Of a DNA stretch of 64,000 bases, positions 23,160 to 35,909 are shown piece after piece (position 1 is the stretch's first letter; every line of letters begins with the position of its first letter). The position numbers and the translations under genes were made by a program. This stretch comes from Vespula vulgaris (Eukaryota; Arthropoda; Insecta; Hymenoptera; Vespidae), in the NCBI RefSeq assembly GCF_905475345.1, contig NC_066587.1:631001-695000 (forward strand), read 5' to 3'. The notes under the pieces were generated by a model, which was not told the DNA's origin, did no database searches, and worked only from the letters and a program-made list of their open reading frames with translations.

Positions 23160-23260
23160 TGCACTTTCCATAAAATCCCGTGTTATACGAGTTCACTTAG
23201 AGCAAGGCTTACCTAACGAGCCCCTTTTCCCAACGTTACCTTATGGCACCTCTTAATCGT
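23160..23260. mobile_element. Possible diverged hAT-type transposon end
   Basis: The stretch around 23197-23250 (TTAGAGCAAGG, then CCCAACGTTACC, then TGGCACCTC) read in reverse resembles the loose GTTGGGAAA...CTCTAA pattern of many non-autonomous hAT ends. A similar sentence (TTTGGGAAACGTTGGTCTAAA) is at 27005-27025. No terminal repeat pair or target duplication could be defined. Confidence 0.12.
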
Positions 23261-23324
23261 TCCAACACCAAACTCTGTAAAACTTTACGAACGTGTACCT
23301 TAAAGCGTGCTTTCATTAATATAT

Positions 23325-23360
<36 letters not shown>

Positions 23361-25692
23361 TATACTCGAGTAACGCAACTGTTACATACGCTGTTATTAC
23401 AGAAACGATAATTCGTTCTCTCGAATCGATATCCTTCCTTTCCTTTTTATTTTTCGTTTTTCTAATAATCCTGACATTCTATTAGAGACGTATCGAAGGA
23501 AATTCGAGGGAGAAGAGATCGGAACACTTTATTAGCGACCGAGTAGGTATATGGCGCTTAATTTAACAGCTCGGACGTTTAATGATCGATTTGGCAGTTT
23601 CGCGCGCTAACGTTCCCTCGTGCGGCTATACTCGTTCGCGTACCCCCTAACACCCCCAACTCGACACACACCCACCCACCTCATCCACCCACACGCAAAC
23701 AAACGCGTACTCGTATATATATATACACATATATATACTCTCGTCCACAGATAGATACATACGTACTTAGGTATAAACGATGCGGCGAACATAGAGACTC
23801 TAACGGCGAATTAAACGAACGTTCTGCGCTTAATCCCGAGATTAATAGCCAGGCAGCTCGATCTGTTAACTCCATTGGAGCCGAGCCGGTAATATCGGCA
23901 CATTGACGAGGGACGTGTTCGCTTTACCGTCGGATATTCTACTCGCTCGTGCGTACGCCAAACGTCGATCTTCGTCTTTACATTTCACCACAAATTCAAC
24001 CGGCCAACATCCCATCCGCCATTTTTATTAATACGAATCTACCGAATTAACATATCGGGTTAATTATTATTAAACGGAGTCGATGACTCAACAAATTTAT
24101 CCGACTGGTAGATCAAACACTTTCGTCCTTTGATTCGACGGAAATGAATTAAGCGATATTCCGAACAAGTCGCTCGAATTAATCGAGTCGTAGAATCGAC
24201 TTTAAGAGAGAAAGAAGAAATAGAAAAAGAAAACAGAGAAGAAGAAGAAGAAGAAGAAGAAGAAGGGAAAAGGATATTGTATTTGTAGACACGCGCGCAC
24301 GAACGCACACACTCGCATACATTCGAAGATCCTCCCGTTCGTATATATTTGTCTATGTTCGCGTGTTCGTATGCATGTGTTCGTGAACACGCTACCGTCC
24401 CTAGAGAACTATTCGCGGCTCCTTCGGGTATCAATTGGCGTGCTCGTCCAGGTCGACAGCTGCGATAGTGAGACGCATTGTCCGGTGCTCGCCGTTGCTC
24501 GACTCCTTAATATTGAATAAGGATCGAGGTCGGTCCGAGTGTCGGTTGGATGCCGACGAAATATCGACGGTTGCCTGTGTAATTCTCTCGAGCGAGCTAG
24601 GAAAACCAACCACTTGACTTTCGACTTTTTAAGCTCGTCAGCACGTTCAAGAAACATTTTCTAGGCGTCTAGATCGAGTTTGGATTTTTTTTTTCTTTTT
24701 TTTTTTTATTTTTAACGAATCAATTAAAGTTAATTGGAATTTAGAAAAAGATATGTATAGGTCTATACATATACATATATGTATGTATGTATGTATGCAC
24801 GTATGTATGTGTGTATGAATCTAAATCGAATAAAAAATATTATTTTAACGTATAGGTAAGAAATTTTCCGAATCAGAAAGCATAGAAATCGGTTTTCGAG
24901 AAAACGATTTTAGCGACTTGTAATAAATCATAATCAATCCCATTTCTGGTAACGCTCGCATCTGACAGCTCGTCGTCCCTTTCTTCTTTCCACTCTATCT
25001 CCTTTTCGTTATATAGTTCTCGGTAACAGCATAGCAAAAATCCGTGCTTCGTCGAGTGGATGATATCGATCCATCTTAAATTAGATTTTTTTCGAACGAT
25101 TTATAGTAATTGACGAAAATATTCGAATGTATGTGTGTGCGCGTGAGTGTGTTTGTATCTACTCTATTTCTCTTCTATAATCACTCTCAATATTTTTTTA
25201 AGAATAAAAAGTATTCTTAAATCTTTAACTGTCCCATATCAACAAAAAAAAAAAAAAAGAGAGAAAAAATACAAATGGACATGGTATATCTTCGTAATAT
25301 TAGTTTGAACGAAAAGACCGTGCTCCACATTTCTTAAATCGTTTCGGACGATTCGAATGCTCTTAGATCATTAGATTTACATTAATCTATAAAATTGTAT
25401 GGATCGAAGAACGTTCCCTCTCTTTCTCTCTCTCTCTCTCTCTATTTTCTCTCTTTCTCTCCTTTCTTTTCTTTAATGAGATCGAGTAACGATTTCTTTT
25501 TCGCACCCTCAACTTCGTTTCTTACGAAGTGTAAGAGGAAAACGTATGTCATCCTCTTCTAATCTCATCCCTCGTAGTCTCTAAAAGACGATGACGAATT
25601 ACAACGAGCTTCTGAGAACGAGTATAAGTGTATGTAAACGCGCGCGAGAAGGCATTTGCAATTTTAATCGTCGGAATGGAATCGAACGTCGC

Positions 25693-25722
25693 GTCGTAGT
25701 CGTAGTCGTAGTCGTAGTCGTG
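25693..25722. repeat. (GTAGTC)n hexanucleotide array
   Basis: About five GTAGTC units. Confidence 0.93.
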
Positions 25723-25861
25723 ATCGTAATCATCCTGTTTTTCTTTCTCGTTCTATGACAAAGTTTCGTTAATCGCTGCTATTTACTCAATATTTTTAAA
25801 CGCTCAATAGTCCACCACATTGAATAAGTGATCAGTATTCATAATAAAATATCTGTGACGC

Positions 25862-25919
25862 AAATCTGATATTTAATTATATATTTATATATATATATAT
25901 ATAATTAAATGTCAGATTT
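25862..25919. repeat. 58-nt hairpin, 23-bp stem with one G-T wobble
   Basis: Bases 25862-25884 (beginning AAATCTGATATTTAATT) pair with 25897-25919 over 23 positions. The only non-Watson-Crick pair is T25870 with G25911. The loop is 12 nt of TA. A further partial copy of the outer arm (ATATCAGATTTTAATT) follows at 25922-25937. The non-repetitive outer half of the stem argues against simple TA self-folding. It could be a MITE-like palindrome or a small hairpin RNA. Confidence 0.75.
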
Positions 25920-27223
25920 ATATATCAGATTTTAATTGTACATATACGTATTAAGGTCAAGATATTTATACGTACCACAGCCATTTATTTGACGATATAA
26001 TTATCATCAATCGATAAATAATATTTAGCATAGGAATTTATTTTTGTTGATCATTCGAACGCATACGACGATGTTTAATATTTTATTGAAATTTTTATAA
26101 ATCCGTATCGTCTCGAGTAAATTTTTGATTATTTATCTTTTTTTTTTTTTTTACGAATAAATCAATACATACACACACACACACATATACGTACATGTAC
26201 GCGTGCGAAATATAGTAATGGTACTGTGAAATTTAAAGATATCATCGTCAAAGATTTGTGAGAAAGAAATGTGTGAAAGTTTAAAGAAAATCGAAAGATC
26301 GATCGGGCCATCGGTATCTCGTAAAATTCGCTATGGTATTACGAAAAATGGGAAAGATTAACGCTATACGTTGGCCGATCTAGCACATTAGTTTTGGTAA
26401 AGCTCGGGTCTACCTCGATCACGCTATATAGGTACCCTACCTATGTGCGCCCACGATCGAGAAAAACCGTGCCACGTTCGCCACAATTTTATCTCGGACG
26501 TTTTAAGATTAACGAGTATTACCTAAGACGGATCGGAGATCCATTTTCGAATTCGCGAAATGAACTAACTATCTCTATTCGATTCGATTCAGGCTTCGCT
26601 TCGATGTTCTTTCGTTATTTGATTTATTAATTAACCTTTCTATATGAACGAGAGAATCTAATAACAGATTTTGCTTGCTAAATTATTGGATAATACGTAT
26701 TACATAAATATGTATATATAATTAAACGAAAGGAAGAAAAGAGAGAGAAAGAAATATATTGAAGACATCTCTCAAATTTTATCTAAGACGGAACGCTTGA
26801 CGAATTCTATAATTTTATAAGATACGTAAACAAGCGAACGTAAGATCGAAGAAAACGAGATAAAGCACTTATCCTGAAATTTTAATTATCTAACATAAAA
26901 CATATACGTATATATACGATAATAGTAAAATAATATTAATTTTCATTATCTTTGGTCATGGACTCGCTTATTAAATTTTCAGTGACGTTCCGCGAGAATA
27001 TAATTTGGGAAACGTTGGTCTAAAATGTGCTCTCATCTGTTACGATCCGCGCGTCTACCGTTAATTAACATTTCTGTTCCAAAAAAACATTTCTATTCTA
27101 AATAAAGCTAAATTATTTGTCAGATCGTTGGAAATATCGTTGGTGATATGATACATGTGTAACAAAAATAGAAAAAATGTAAGAAAAGAAGAAAAAGAAA
27201 GAAAAAAAAAGAGGAAAAGAGAG

Positions 27224-27261
<38 letters not shown>

Positions 27262-27597
27262 AAAGGGAGATGAACTTTTAGAATATGCTCTCGTCGATCT
27301 CGAGAGGTTTCCAAAGGCATCTTCGCGTATTCGTAGCTTTCTCGCAGACACTCTTAAATTTGGATCCCATTGTCGTGTAGGACCAAAGGAAGACGGAAGT
27401 CGCTCACTTGGCAGAAGTAGCGATATCATGTATTATAGCGAATCGACGAAGGCAATGGATATAGATAGATAGAAAGAGAGGAAGGAGGAGGTGAAGGAGT
27501 AAGAGGAACTGAAGGAGAAGAAGGACGACGATGAGGAGGAGGAGAAGGAGGAGGAAGAAGAGAAGAAGGAGAGTGAAACTCCTGTATACGGAAAGAG

Positions 27598-27599
<2 letters not shown>

Positions 27600-27632
<33 letters not shown>
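27600..27632. repeat. (GA)n microsatellite
   Basis: About 16 GA units. Confidence 0.96.
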
Positions 27633-27635
<3 letters not shown>

Positions 27636-27735
27636 CTGACTTGGGTGAAACCAGAATCGGCCATTGTTCGTTACGAGTGGCTATCTCGCTGGACATTTCC
27701 GTACCCGAGTAAGTACGTACAAGCTGCCACGGCCT

Positions 27736-27801
27736 GGCAGATATTTCGACGTCGTGCTCGAAATTCCCGCGGAATATCCTTGCCAGCCTCCAAAGCTTTT
27801 C
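27736..27801 (+). pseudogene. Short stretch resembling part of a ubiquitin-conjugating (E2) fold
   Basis: In the frame open from 27664 the peptide GRYFDVVLEIPAEYPCQPPK matches the general E2 pattern G-x-F-x-hydrophobic-P-x-x-YP-x-x-PPK of beta-strands 2-3. There is no ATG start, no downstream HPN motif and no catalytic Cys region. The flanks are repeat-derived (GA tract on the left, poly-Lys on the right). At most this would be a decayed fragment; a chance match is quite possible. Confidence 0.12.
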
Positions 27802-28480
27802 GATGCGGATTCCACCGACGAATTTGTCGTTCATCAAAAAGCCATTGTTGGGGTAACGTTCGCCGATTGTTCTTCTCCTCGTTTCCTCCTATCAAAACAA
27901 AAAGGAAAGAAGAAACAGTTGTCCCAAAAATATTTCACGGACTTGGAAATATTCCTCTACTACTGTTTAAAAAAAAAAATAAAAAAGTAAAAAAGAAAAA
28001 AAAGGACGATTAAAAAAAGACGAAACGAAACGAAATAAAACAAGGAAAAAGGAGGAGACAAAAAAGCGGAAACAAAAAAAAAGAAAAGGAAAGGGTAGGA
28101 GAAAGGTGAGAGAAAAGAAGTTTATTTCAGAGGAATCAAAAAAGTCTTTGGTCTTTCCGATCGATATTAATCGTAAATAAATAAGAAGATTAATAGGTGT
28201 CCGATCAATGTCTGATCGATGATCAAAACGAAAATCTATAAAAAGATAACGATCGAAGAAAATAGGAAAGACCGATCGATCGATCCACCGACCAACAGAC
28301 AGACCGATCGATCAGCAAATAAGAGCAACCAACACCTGGATAAAGATCAAAGGGATCGTCGAGCTTGTGAACGCGCATGTAATTGGTCGGATTGTCGGGG
28401 CGAATCTTTGGTAATTAAGGAGGTCGATGTCTGTCCAGGATGGACGTCGGACGAGCACGGACGGGGCGTGGTTGCAGTAA

Positions 28481-28545
28481 ACGTCACCGGCAGGGCACTA
28501 GACGTCACGGGCCACACGAGCATCACACACGCGTCAGATTTGCAT
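28481..28545. promoter_or_regulatory. Possible enhancer: two CRE-like sites and an octamer
   Basis: ACGTCACC at 28481, GACGTCAC at 28501-28508 and a perfect POU octamer ATTTGCAT at 28538-28545 lie within 65 bp of a unique, GC-richer island (28340-28560). The island is also open as part of a plus-strand ORF, but with no signs of splicing or domain content. Confidence 0.3.
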
Positions 28546-28736
28546 GATCACTGTATACGCAATACGCAAAGCTCGCGTACCCACGCATACATACACGTAC
28601 ATTTGGCATATAGTTCGGTGGTGTGTACAACGGATGCACGTTGCAATGCACTGTGTTACGGGGATCCCTCCTCCACCTCCTCCTCCTCCTCCTCTTTCCT
28701 CCTTCCTCCCTGTTGGAGTTCTCGAGTGGCCCCAAC

Positions 28737-28767
<31 letters not shown>

Positions 28768-30849
28768 TGTCCCCTCAAAATTTTCGACTATGCATACCGA
28801 AACGTGTTCGCCAACATTTTTCTTTTTCCCCTTGATTCGTAATATAAAAAAATGTTGAGTAACACGCTCGGGTAAAATTTGGACTAAAATAGTTTTCATC
28901 TTTGTCTCTCTCTCTCTCTCTCTCTCTCTATTTCTTTTTACCTATATATCTTAAAGTACGAAAAGTAAGGGAGATGAAAGCCAGGGTCGAGACTCGAAAT
29001 CTCTGACCCGGTAAATCTTTCGGAACGCAAACGTCTCGATCGAGAGATGGATGATGTTTGGCTCGAGTTACGATTACTGCTACGACTATCGGACGCTGAC
29101 GATGAATCTAGAGAAGTTTAAAGAGATAGGCTCTAGGACTAAATCTAAAGTAAATCCGATCTATTTAAAATAGCTAGGTAGATGGATGGATGGATAAATA
29201 ATAGATAGATACGTAGGTAGGTATAAGGTATAAGGTATTAACGTTAACTGTAAAGAGGTATAATACATAGATATTTCATAGAGAATTTCTACGGTAGGAA
29301 AATTAAACGGGCGTCATTAATGGGCATCGAAACGATGCGGACAGATCGCTATCGATTCCATATGCGGCTGAATACTTCATGAGAAGAGTATACCGACGAA
29401 TTCCCCGCATCAGAGGCAGTAGTGCGCGTTGCGCGCGAGTGCGCCGGATGGATTATCGTTGCGGATCTAATGGAAATATTTCATTTCTCTCTAGCGAACG
29501 ATATCGCCGATACCACCGCGCGTATCCATTCGAAGGCTGTAATTTATTTCGAAAGAGAGAGAGAGAGGGAGAAAGAGGAGGAAAGTAACGGCGTGCATAC
29601 GAGATAAAATGACATTGACGGAATTTCAAATGCTTCTTCCCACGTCTCTCGCATTATCCGTTCCAATGCTTTTGCCATATTTCATGACGTTCATTAAGCG
29701 ACGCGACGATCTTCGAGTAGTTCGGGCTATGCCGATAAAACTGGAATCCTATCGGTGTTAAGTTTGGAAGGGAATTCAACGGAACAGATTTTCCTAGGAC
29801 GTAAATCGAAATATGAAAATTAACGTGACGTTTGAATCGATCAAGGATCGACGAACGAAAGAATCGAGATCGATTCGAAAAGGAAAAGAGAGGAAAGGTA
29901 AAGAGAAGAAAAAAGAAAAAAAAATGATACGGATACGGACAGACAAACACACACGCACACGCACGCACGCACGCAAACGCACAAACACGCATACACAGAG
30001 GGCACAAGCGATGGAAAGGTAATGAACGTATGCCATAAACGATCCCCTTTAGAGAGTAAGTACGGTGAAGCAATCATTATTCGCTCAACCGTCGATACTC
30101 ACTATCCGCGTCTGTCTTCTCCGTTATTCGTCATTAATCGACGAAGACGGACGTTACCCCGAACGGAGCGTTGCGGCGTCTGGTGCACCAGGAGGAAACC
30201 ACCGTTCCATTCTAACCATTCCACGCCGCAGGAATGTCAATACTAGGTACGCGTATGCTGCCATAGGACGTGTCCGTTCTCGTCGAAGTCATCCGGAATC
30301 GTTCAACCTGACCCCTTTCTTCTCGATCCGACCGAGCGGAAGCGAGCGAACGAGTAAACGAGAGAGAAAGAGAGACAGAGACAGAGAGAGAGAAATATGA
30401 CGACGTACAGGATACGCACGAGGATACGAGAGAGTATAAAACGTCGAAGAGCAAGGACAATTCTCGGTAAGGTAGTAGAGTCGATGACACGAAATCGCAA
30501 GTACTCGCCATTGTTTTCATAAGAGGGAGAGGAGGAGGAGGAGGAGGTGGAGGATAGGAAGACGAGCGTGGTGACTCTCTCAAGTATCACCAACACAAGC
30601 AAGATCGGCAAGAGCGTCATCGTCCCTACTACCTATTTCTCTCTATCTTTCTCTTTCTCTCTCTCTCTCTCTCTCTCCCTCTACGGCAGTATCGGTTACG
30701 CGATGTCGGAGAACTCGTGGAAGGAGTGAGAAACGTAGAAAAGGAAGAAGAGGGGTTTAGGAACGACGGGGAGGGACCGAAGCCGCGCGGCAGACCGACT
30801 TTTTAATATCCAGGGATGATCTGTAGCTGCGGGATGCTGCGTCAGCCGC

Positions 30850-30889
30850 TGTCATTGTTATACGCCTGGACCTCTTCAGCACAATGACA
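30850..30889. promoter_or_regulatory. Inverted pair of Sox-like sites
   Basis: TGTCATTGT at 30850-30858 and its exact complement ACAATGACA at 30881-30889 are separated by 22 bp. Each arm holds a Sox core (ATTGT/ACAAT). The pair lies in a unique island at 30780-30900 next to GCTGCGTCAGC, a Maf/AP-1-like motif. Confidence 0.3.
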
Positions 30890-31496
30890 ATTTCTCTGGT
30901 TTTATTCTCCGCTAGGCACTCCCTTTTTCCCGCCCGTTTCCGTCTCGCGTATTACCGTGCCCTTCTACGCCCTCTTCCTTTCTCCCCTACCTCCTCCTCC
31001 TCCTCCTCCCCTCCCCCCGCCATTACCGCCGTCGCCACCCCCTCCCCCTCTTCTTTCCGCCGGCTTTCTCTCTTTTTCTATCCCTCGTTTACTTCTACAG
31101 TCTCGTTGTTGCTCCTGCTACCGCCAACCAAGCTGCCTATGCCACCAAGCTGAAGCCTCTTCTTTCCAAGACTATTTCTCTCTTTCTCTCTCTCTCTCTT
31201 TGGCTTTCTCTCTATGGGTCTCTCTCCTGATCCTTCCTTTTCGTAGAAAATCACTTCTCTCCTTCCTTTTTTCATCCTTCGACGTTCACTCGTTTTTTCG
31301 TCCACGACAATTGCCCGGAAAGTGCTCTCTCCCGGCAGATCTCTCCTTTTCCTTCTCAAACCTACACCTGTCCTCTTCTTCCTCCTCCTCCTCCTCCTCC
31401 TCCTCCACCTTCTCATCCTCCCGCAAAAATCTTTCATAATGATCATCGACGAAAACGATTCGTTTGCTTTAAACTCTCGCAAGAGAGAAAGAGAAA

Positions 31497-31572
31497 GAAA
31501 GAAAGAAAGGAAGGAAGGAAGAAAGAAGAAAGAAGGAAGAAAGGAAGGAAGGAAGGAAAGAGAAAGGAAAGG
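31497..31572. repeat. (GAAA)n/(GGAA)n compound repeat
   Basis: Alternating blocks of GAAA, GGAA and AGAA units. Confidence 0.93.
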
Positions 31573-31821
31573 GAAAACACATTCTTTCGTGAAGATCGAG
31601 GAGAAAAGTATCGCTCGGTTAACAAAGGTAATTCGCAGAAGCATAAGAGAAATAAGAAAGAAGAAAGGCAAAAGACAATGTACTCGTCCCGTAAGGCACA
31701 GCAAAAACGAATAAAGATATCGCTCCGGAGGATGGTAGCTTCAACCCCTCTGTACCCTCTTCGTTCGGGCTACGGGATGCAAGAAGAAACAGTCGGCAAG
31801 AAAAAAGAGAAAGAGAGAGCA

Positions 31822-31858
<37 letters not shown>

Positions 31859-32552
31859 AGAGAAAGAAAGGAAAGATGGAAGAAGGAAAAAAATATAGGC
31901 GATGCGCGTGGAAAAAGACACGATCGCCTTTCGCGGCACTCGGCTGGAAGTCATAACGGAGATAGACGGGCATCGGAGCGATCCTTCATGGAGTCTATAC
32001 GAAGATTCCGAGTGTTGGTTTCCGAGCCGCGGTACGTACGAATACATAGAGACAGCAACGTGCCGATGTTAAAGCTCGCATGTAGCATCGCTTCGGTGGT
32101 CGTAGCCTCGTAGCCACCGTTCGTACGGCCACCGTCGCCTTCAACCCCACGGGATCGGGTAATAGATTTATTGGACACCCGGTACATGGGATATAGATAT
32201 GGATGTTATAGACGCTCCAGTCAGAGATACAACTTCGTCGCACCAACACCACCAACTTTGCCAGGCACCATCGGTTTACCAGCAGCGACCTAGAGTGTTG
32301 GTAGCATCAACACTAGAGACGCCTATCACCCCTCGCAAATACGAATGGCACATCTAACTTTATGAAACGTACACCCACTCGTTCCCTGACTCGTTCCAGC
32401 CAAAAGGAGCTTCTTCTTCGGGGCCAGAGGCCATAGGACGGGGGAACGGGGAACGCAAGGGATGCCTCTCCTTCTTAGAAGGGCTTCTTTTCTTCTTCTT
32501 CCTTCGTATCCACTATCGTCATTTCCACGTTTATCTTCAAACTCTCACGTTC

Positions 32553-32590
<38 letters not shown>

Positions 32591-32821
32591 CTTCTGTTGG
32601 TACTCCTGCGTTTAAACTACGATTAAACTGATCTCTTTATAGATTTTGATTTTTTTCACCGATCGATCTTTATCCCTCGAGAGTAATCAATGAAAGGGGA
32701 AATTAAAAATGGAATATAAGAAATATTGTACCTAGAAAATATATATATATTTTATTTACAGTATATCTTTTGACAGGAATACTTTAATATCACTGATAGT
32801 ATCTTTACAGGGATAAGCTAG

Positions 32822-32836
<15 letters not shown>

Positions 32837-32870
<34 letters not shown>
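32837..32870. repeat. (GA)n microsatellite
   Basis: About 17 GA units; another GA tract lies at 32554-32586. Confidence 0.96.
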
Positions 32871-32872
<2 letters not shown>

Positions 32873-33837
32873 TCTGATATTTAGCGCTCGTACGACGTTT
32901 AGTTTCGGAAATTAGAAACGTTATCTCTCATTTCTCATCTCTCCGCTATTGCACGCCTCGTAACCATCAGTCCGGGCGCAAACGAAGCTTTTACGAGCGT
33001 ACGTAGCTGTTCCTCGAGCCGTTCTTCGAGCTTATAATGGCGTTAGAGTACAATCAGCCAACGAAATCTTCATTTCGTGCTGTAGCTCACGTTCTCGATC
33101 TGAAAGTTCTTCGTAGTTCATTGGACCTCGTGCTTTAGCGCTAACGCTTTCGCCCTTTTCCTATTTTCTCTCCTTTTTTATCTCTTTTTCTCCTTTCCCT
33201 TTTTTTTCTTCTATCCCCCTCGAAATCGAAAAAACACTTTCGCGTTGACCCAGATATCGTTTGTACTATCTTTATTTTCTAAAGGAAAAACAAGAGTACA
33301 TAGTACAGCGTCCTCTTGTCGTAGAAATCTAGTCGTTAGAACGAGGAGTCGATTAAAGGAAGAAAAAGAAGAAGAAAAATAAGAAGAAGAAGACGGAAGA
33401 GATAGGAGATATCGATCGAAACCACACGAATATCGAAAATCTTTCCGAGTAACGCATTGTTATTTGTCGAAAAGACTACATAGAGATTTGTAAGGAACGA
33501 ACGTTCAAACGAACGGTCTTCTCTGCTAGGTAAGTGCACGCTCTTTGCATGCGTGTGGATCCGCGACTAGGATGGAAAAGGGGTAGAGACGTTGGTGGAG
33601 GTGGTGGTGTGACGATGGTGGTAGTGGTAGCTCGTTGAAAGGGCTGGTTTTGATTAGCTCTGTAGACAATACCCACTCTCTGATACCGTTGTGATTCTCT
33701 CTCTCTCTCTCTCTCTCTCACTCACTCGGTGTGTCCCGTCGACCACCTCCTCCACCTCCACCTCCACCTCCCCCTCTTCCTCTTGGTCTTCCTCCCTTCT
33801 CGGCTTCGCCTTCGCCGCAGCGAATGCACCAGCACCA

Positions 33838-33847
33838 GCTCCAGCAC

Positions 33848-33882
<35 letters not shown>

Positions 33883-33910
33883 CTGGCAGCAGCAGTAGCA
33901 GCAGCAGCCA
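33838..33910. repeat. (CAG)n trinucleotide repeat, interrupted
   Basis: An eight- to nine-unit CAG core at about 33857-33882 is flanked by CAGCAC/CAGCAG/GTAGCAG variants. It translates as poly-Ala, poly-Ser or poly-Gln depending on frame. No start or splice context supports coding. Confidence 0.93.
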
Positions 33911-34034
33911 CTTTGTACGCCGACTGTTTTGTGTCTGACGAACAATAGGCCTGCACCACTGACAGTGCACCACTACCATCATCGCTAGCACTAGCACTAG
34001 CACTACCACTAACGTTGCTACTACTACCACCATC

Positions 34035-34039
<5 letters not shown>

Positions 34040-34078
<39 letters not shown>
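34040..34078. repeat. (CT)n microsatellite
   Basis: About 19 CT units. Confidence 0.96.
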
Positions 34079-34081
<3 letters not shown>

Positions 34082-34417
34082 GATATCAACAGAGAAACGC
34101 GACGATCCTTCCCACCACATCGCAGAATCGCGCATTGCTATCATCGTCATCGACTCGTACAAGCACGTCCGTTAACTAGAACGGTGGTTCCTCAGCGATA
34201 TGTACAGCTAACTGAGGAGAAGAGAGACCCTTCCTAGTAGCTCTCTCCTATCTACCGCATTAAATACCGTGTCTAGTAGACGATCGTGTCGCGATAACTT
34301 TTGCGGATACACCCACTCTCTCTCTCTATTTCTCTCACACACTCTATCAACGTCCCTTCCTCGATCCTTCGTTTCCTTCGACGGCACAAGGTGCTTTTCC
34401 CTAAAAGGGAAACGGTG

Positions 34418-34527
34418 ATGTGTTCGTGCCCGTCCCCGACGTCGTCGTTCCTTCGGCGATCTAATTGCGTACAATGCCGGAGTATCGTTCATGTGTGCCA
34501 TTGTCATGCTGTTGTCACTGCCAGACG
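34418..34527 (+). CDS. Weak candidate short first exon, Cys/His-rich
   Basis: An ATG at 34418 opens a frame that reaches a strong donor-like site (AGACG followed by GTAAGT) at 34527/34528. It gives a short Cys-rich peptide starting MCSCPSPTSSFLRR with later CVQC and CHCH. A second ATG in another frame at 34491 gives a short hydrophobic start (MCAIVMLLSLPD) to the same donor. If unspliced, the first frame stops one codon after the donor. Neither reading is recognised, and the donor could be chance. Confidence 0.13.
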
Positions 34528-35461
34528 GTAAGTCGTGCGGTAATATATATCGTATATATCTAAGCTATATATATATATATATATATATATACCATATGTA
34601 GGTATATGTTTATACACCTAACACTATCAACACTATCCTTCGTTTCGCATCGTCGATGCCCTCCGATAAGAATACGCCATGGGGAAACGTTATAAAAGAT
34701 ATCGCTTTTGATTCGCTTCCATCGAGTCTGTTCAAGTCCAAGGCCATTTCCATTTGCTCGTAGAACGAAGCGATCTTTCCGTTAGACTCCGCTTGATTTT
34801 AGACAGTAGTTCTCCAAGCTTCGAGCGGAGAGAAGGGGTGGCGACGTCGAGTATGAGGTTTCTTGGAAAATGGAACGAAGCGTTACCATAATTGATACGG
34901 CTCAGAAGCGTATACGCGATCGCACGAATGCCGTACGCACCCTGCACGGAAATTAATACGAACTTACTTACTTGACTAAATGCAAAGTTACAGCAAAGAT
35001 TTCAGTCGCGAGGACGTTCGCCAAGGTTCCTATTGTTTCGGATTCCCAACTGTGGTGTAACCATCACCGCTACTACCACTACCATCGCCACTACAACCAC
35101 CACCATCACTACCACCATCATCTACGATGCTTTACCCTAAACCACCATGTCTCCCGTCTTTCTCGGATTTTAATTTTCTCTCCTATCTTCGCGATACGGG
35201 ATACGGCTTGGATGAAAGGGAGCTTATCTGCTTGCGTCGCGTGCACTGCTAGTCTGGTATGCGCGCGTGTAACAGTACGAGCGTGTAGCTACGAGAACGT
35301 TTGAAAAAGTTAAAACGAGATGGAAACAATTACGTTTCGCCGTTTCTTTTATTTCATTTATTTTCTTATTGTTGTTGTTATTATCATTATTATCTTTTTT
35401 TTTGTTTTCCTACGGAGTCCACTTGTACTTTTTCCTTTCTTTCGCTTTACTGCAGTCGAAA

Positions 35462-35492
<31 letters not shown>

Positions 35493-35875
35493 GAGAGGGA
35501 GAGAGGGAGAATAAAAGGAGATATAAAACAATCGCGACGAATTTTAAACGTGATGTATAATTGTTTGGTCGAGAAAAAAAGGGGGAGCAAAAATATAGAA
35601 AAGGAGTAAGGGATAAATAGAAATAGAAGGAGAGAGGAGGCTCTCTGTATAACGGGGGAAAAAAAAAAGAGAGATGGTTTGGTCGACACCCTTCCGCCGT
35701 CGCTCCCGATTGGAAATTACTCCCTTTTCATCCCTTTCACGTGCTGAAAGAATAAGTAGGAAAAGCACGAAGCAGGGTAGCTATTGCCGCTGTCTCTAGG
35801 TGTAGTAACGAACGCAAATGTATTTGCTTTTTCTTTTTTTTTCCTTTTCCTCTCCTCCTTCGCTCGACGTCGAGA

Positions 35876-35909
<34 letters not shown>

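Larger units (their letters stand above)
20341..28340. other. Gene-poor, AT-richer segment
   Basis: Contains TA, ACGT, TTTA, CTT and GAA repeats and the 25.86-kb hairpin. The region 24660-27000 is the longest stretch with few microsatellites, and I see no coding exon in it. Unique islands lie at about 21330-21550, 22040-22220, 23520-23620, 23780-24060 and 24420-24640. Confidence 0.55.

Noticed and set aside
28219..28842. 207-codon plus-strand ORF with some ordinary composition and a CNWSDC motif
   Set aside because: It starts without a clear context, has no paired His for a zinc finger and ends in CTC and CT repeats. The middle is better explained as a regulatory island.
32288..32316. Small hairpin AGTGTTG/CAACACT
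   Set aside because: Only a 7-bp exact stem; common by chance.
33654..33959. Poly-Ala/Gly and poly-Leu ORFs on the minus strand
   Set aside because: Products of the interrupted CAG/CTG repeat; open in several frames and without exon boundaries.
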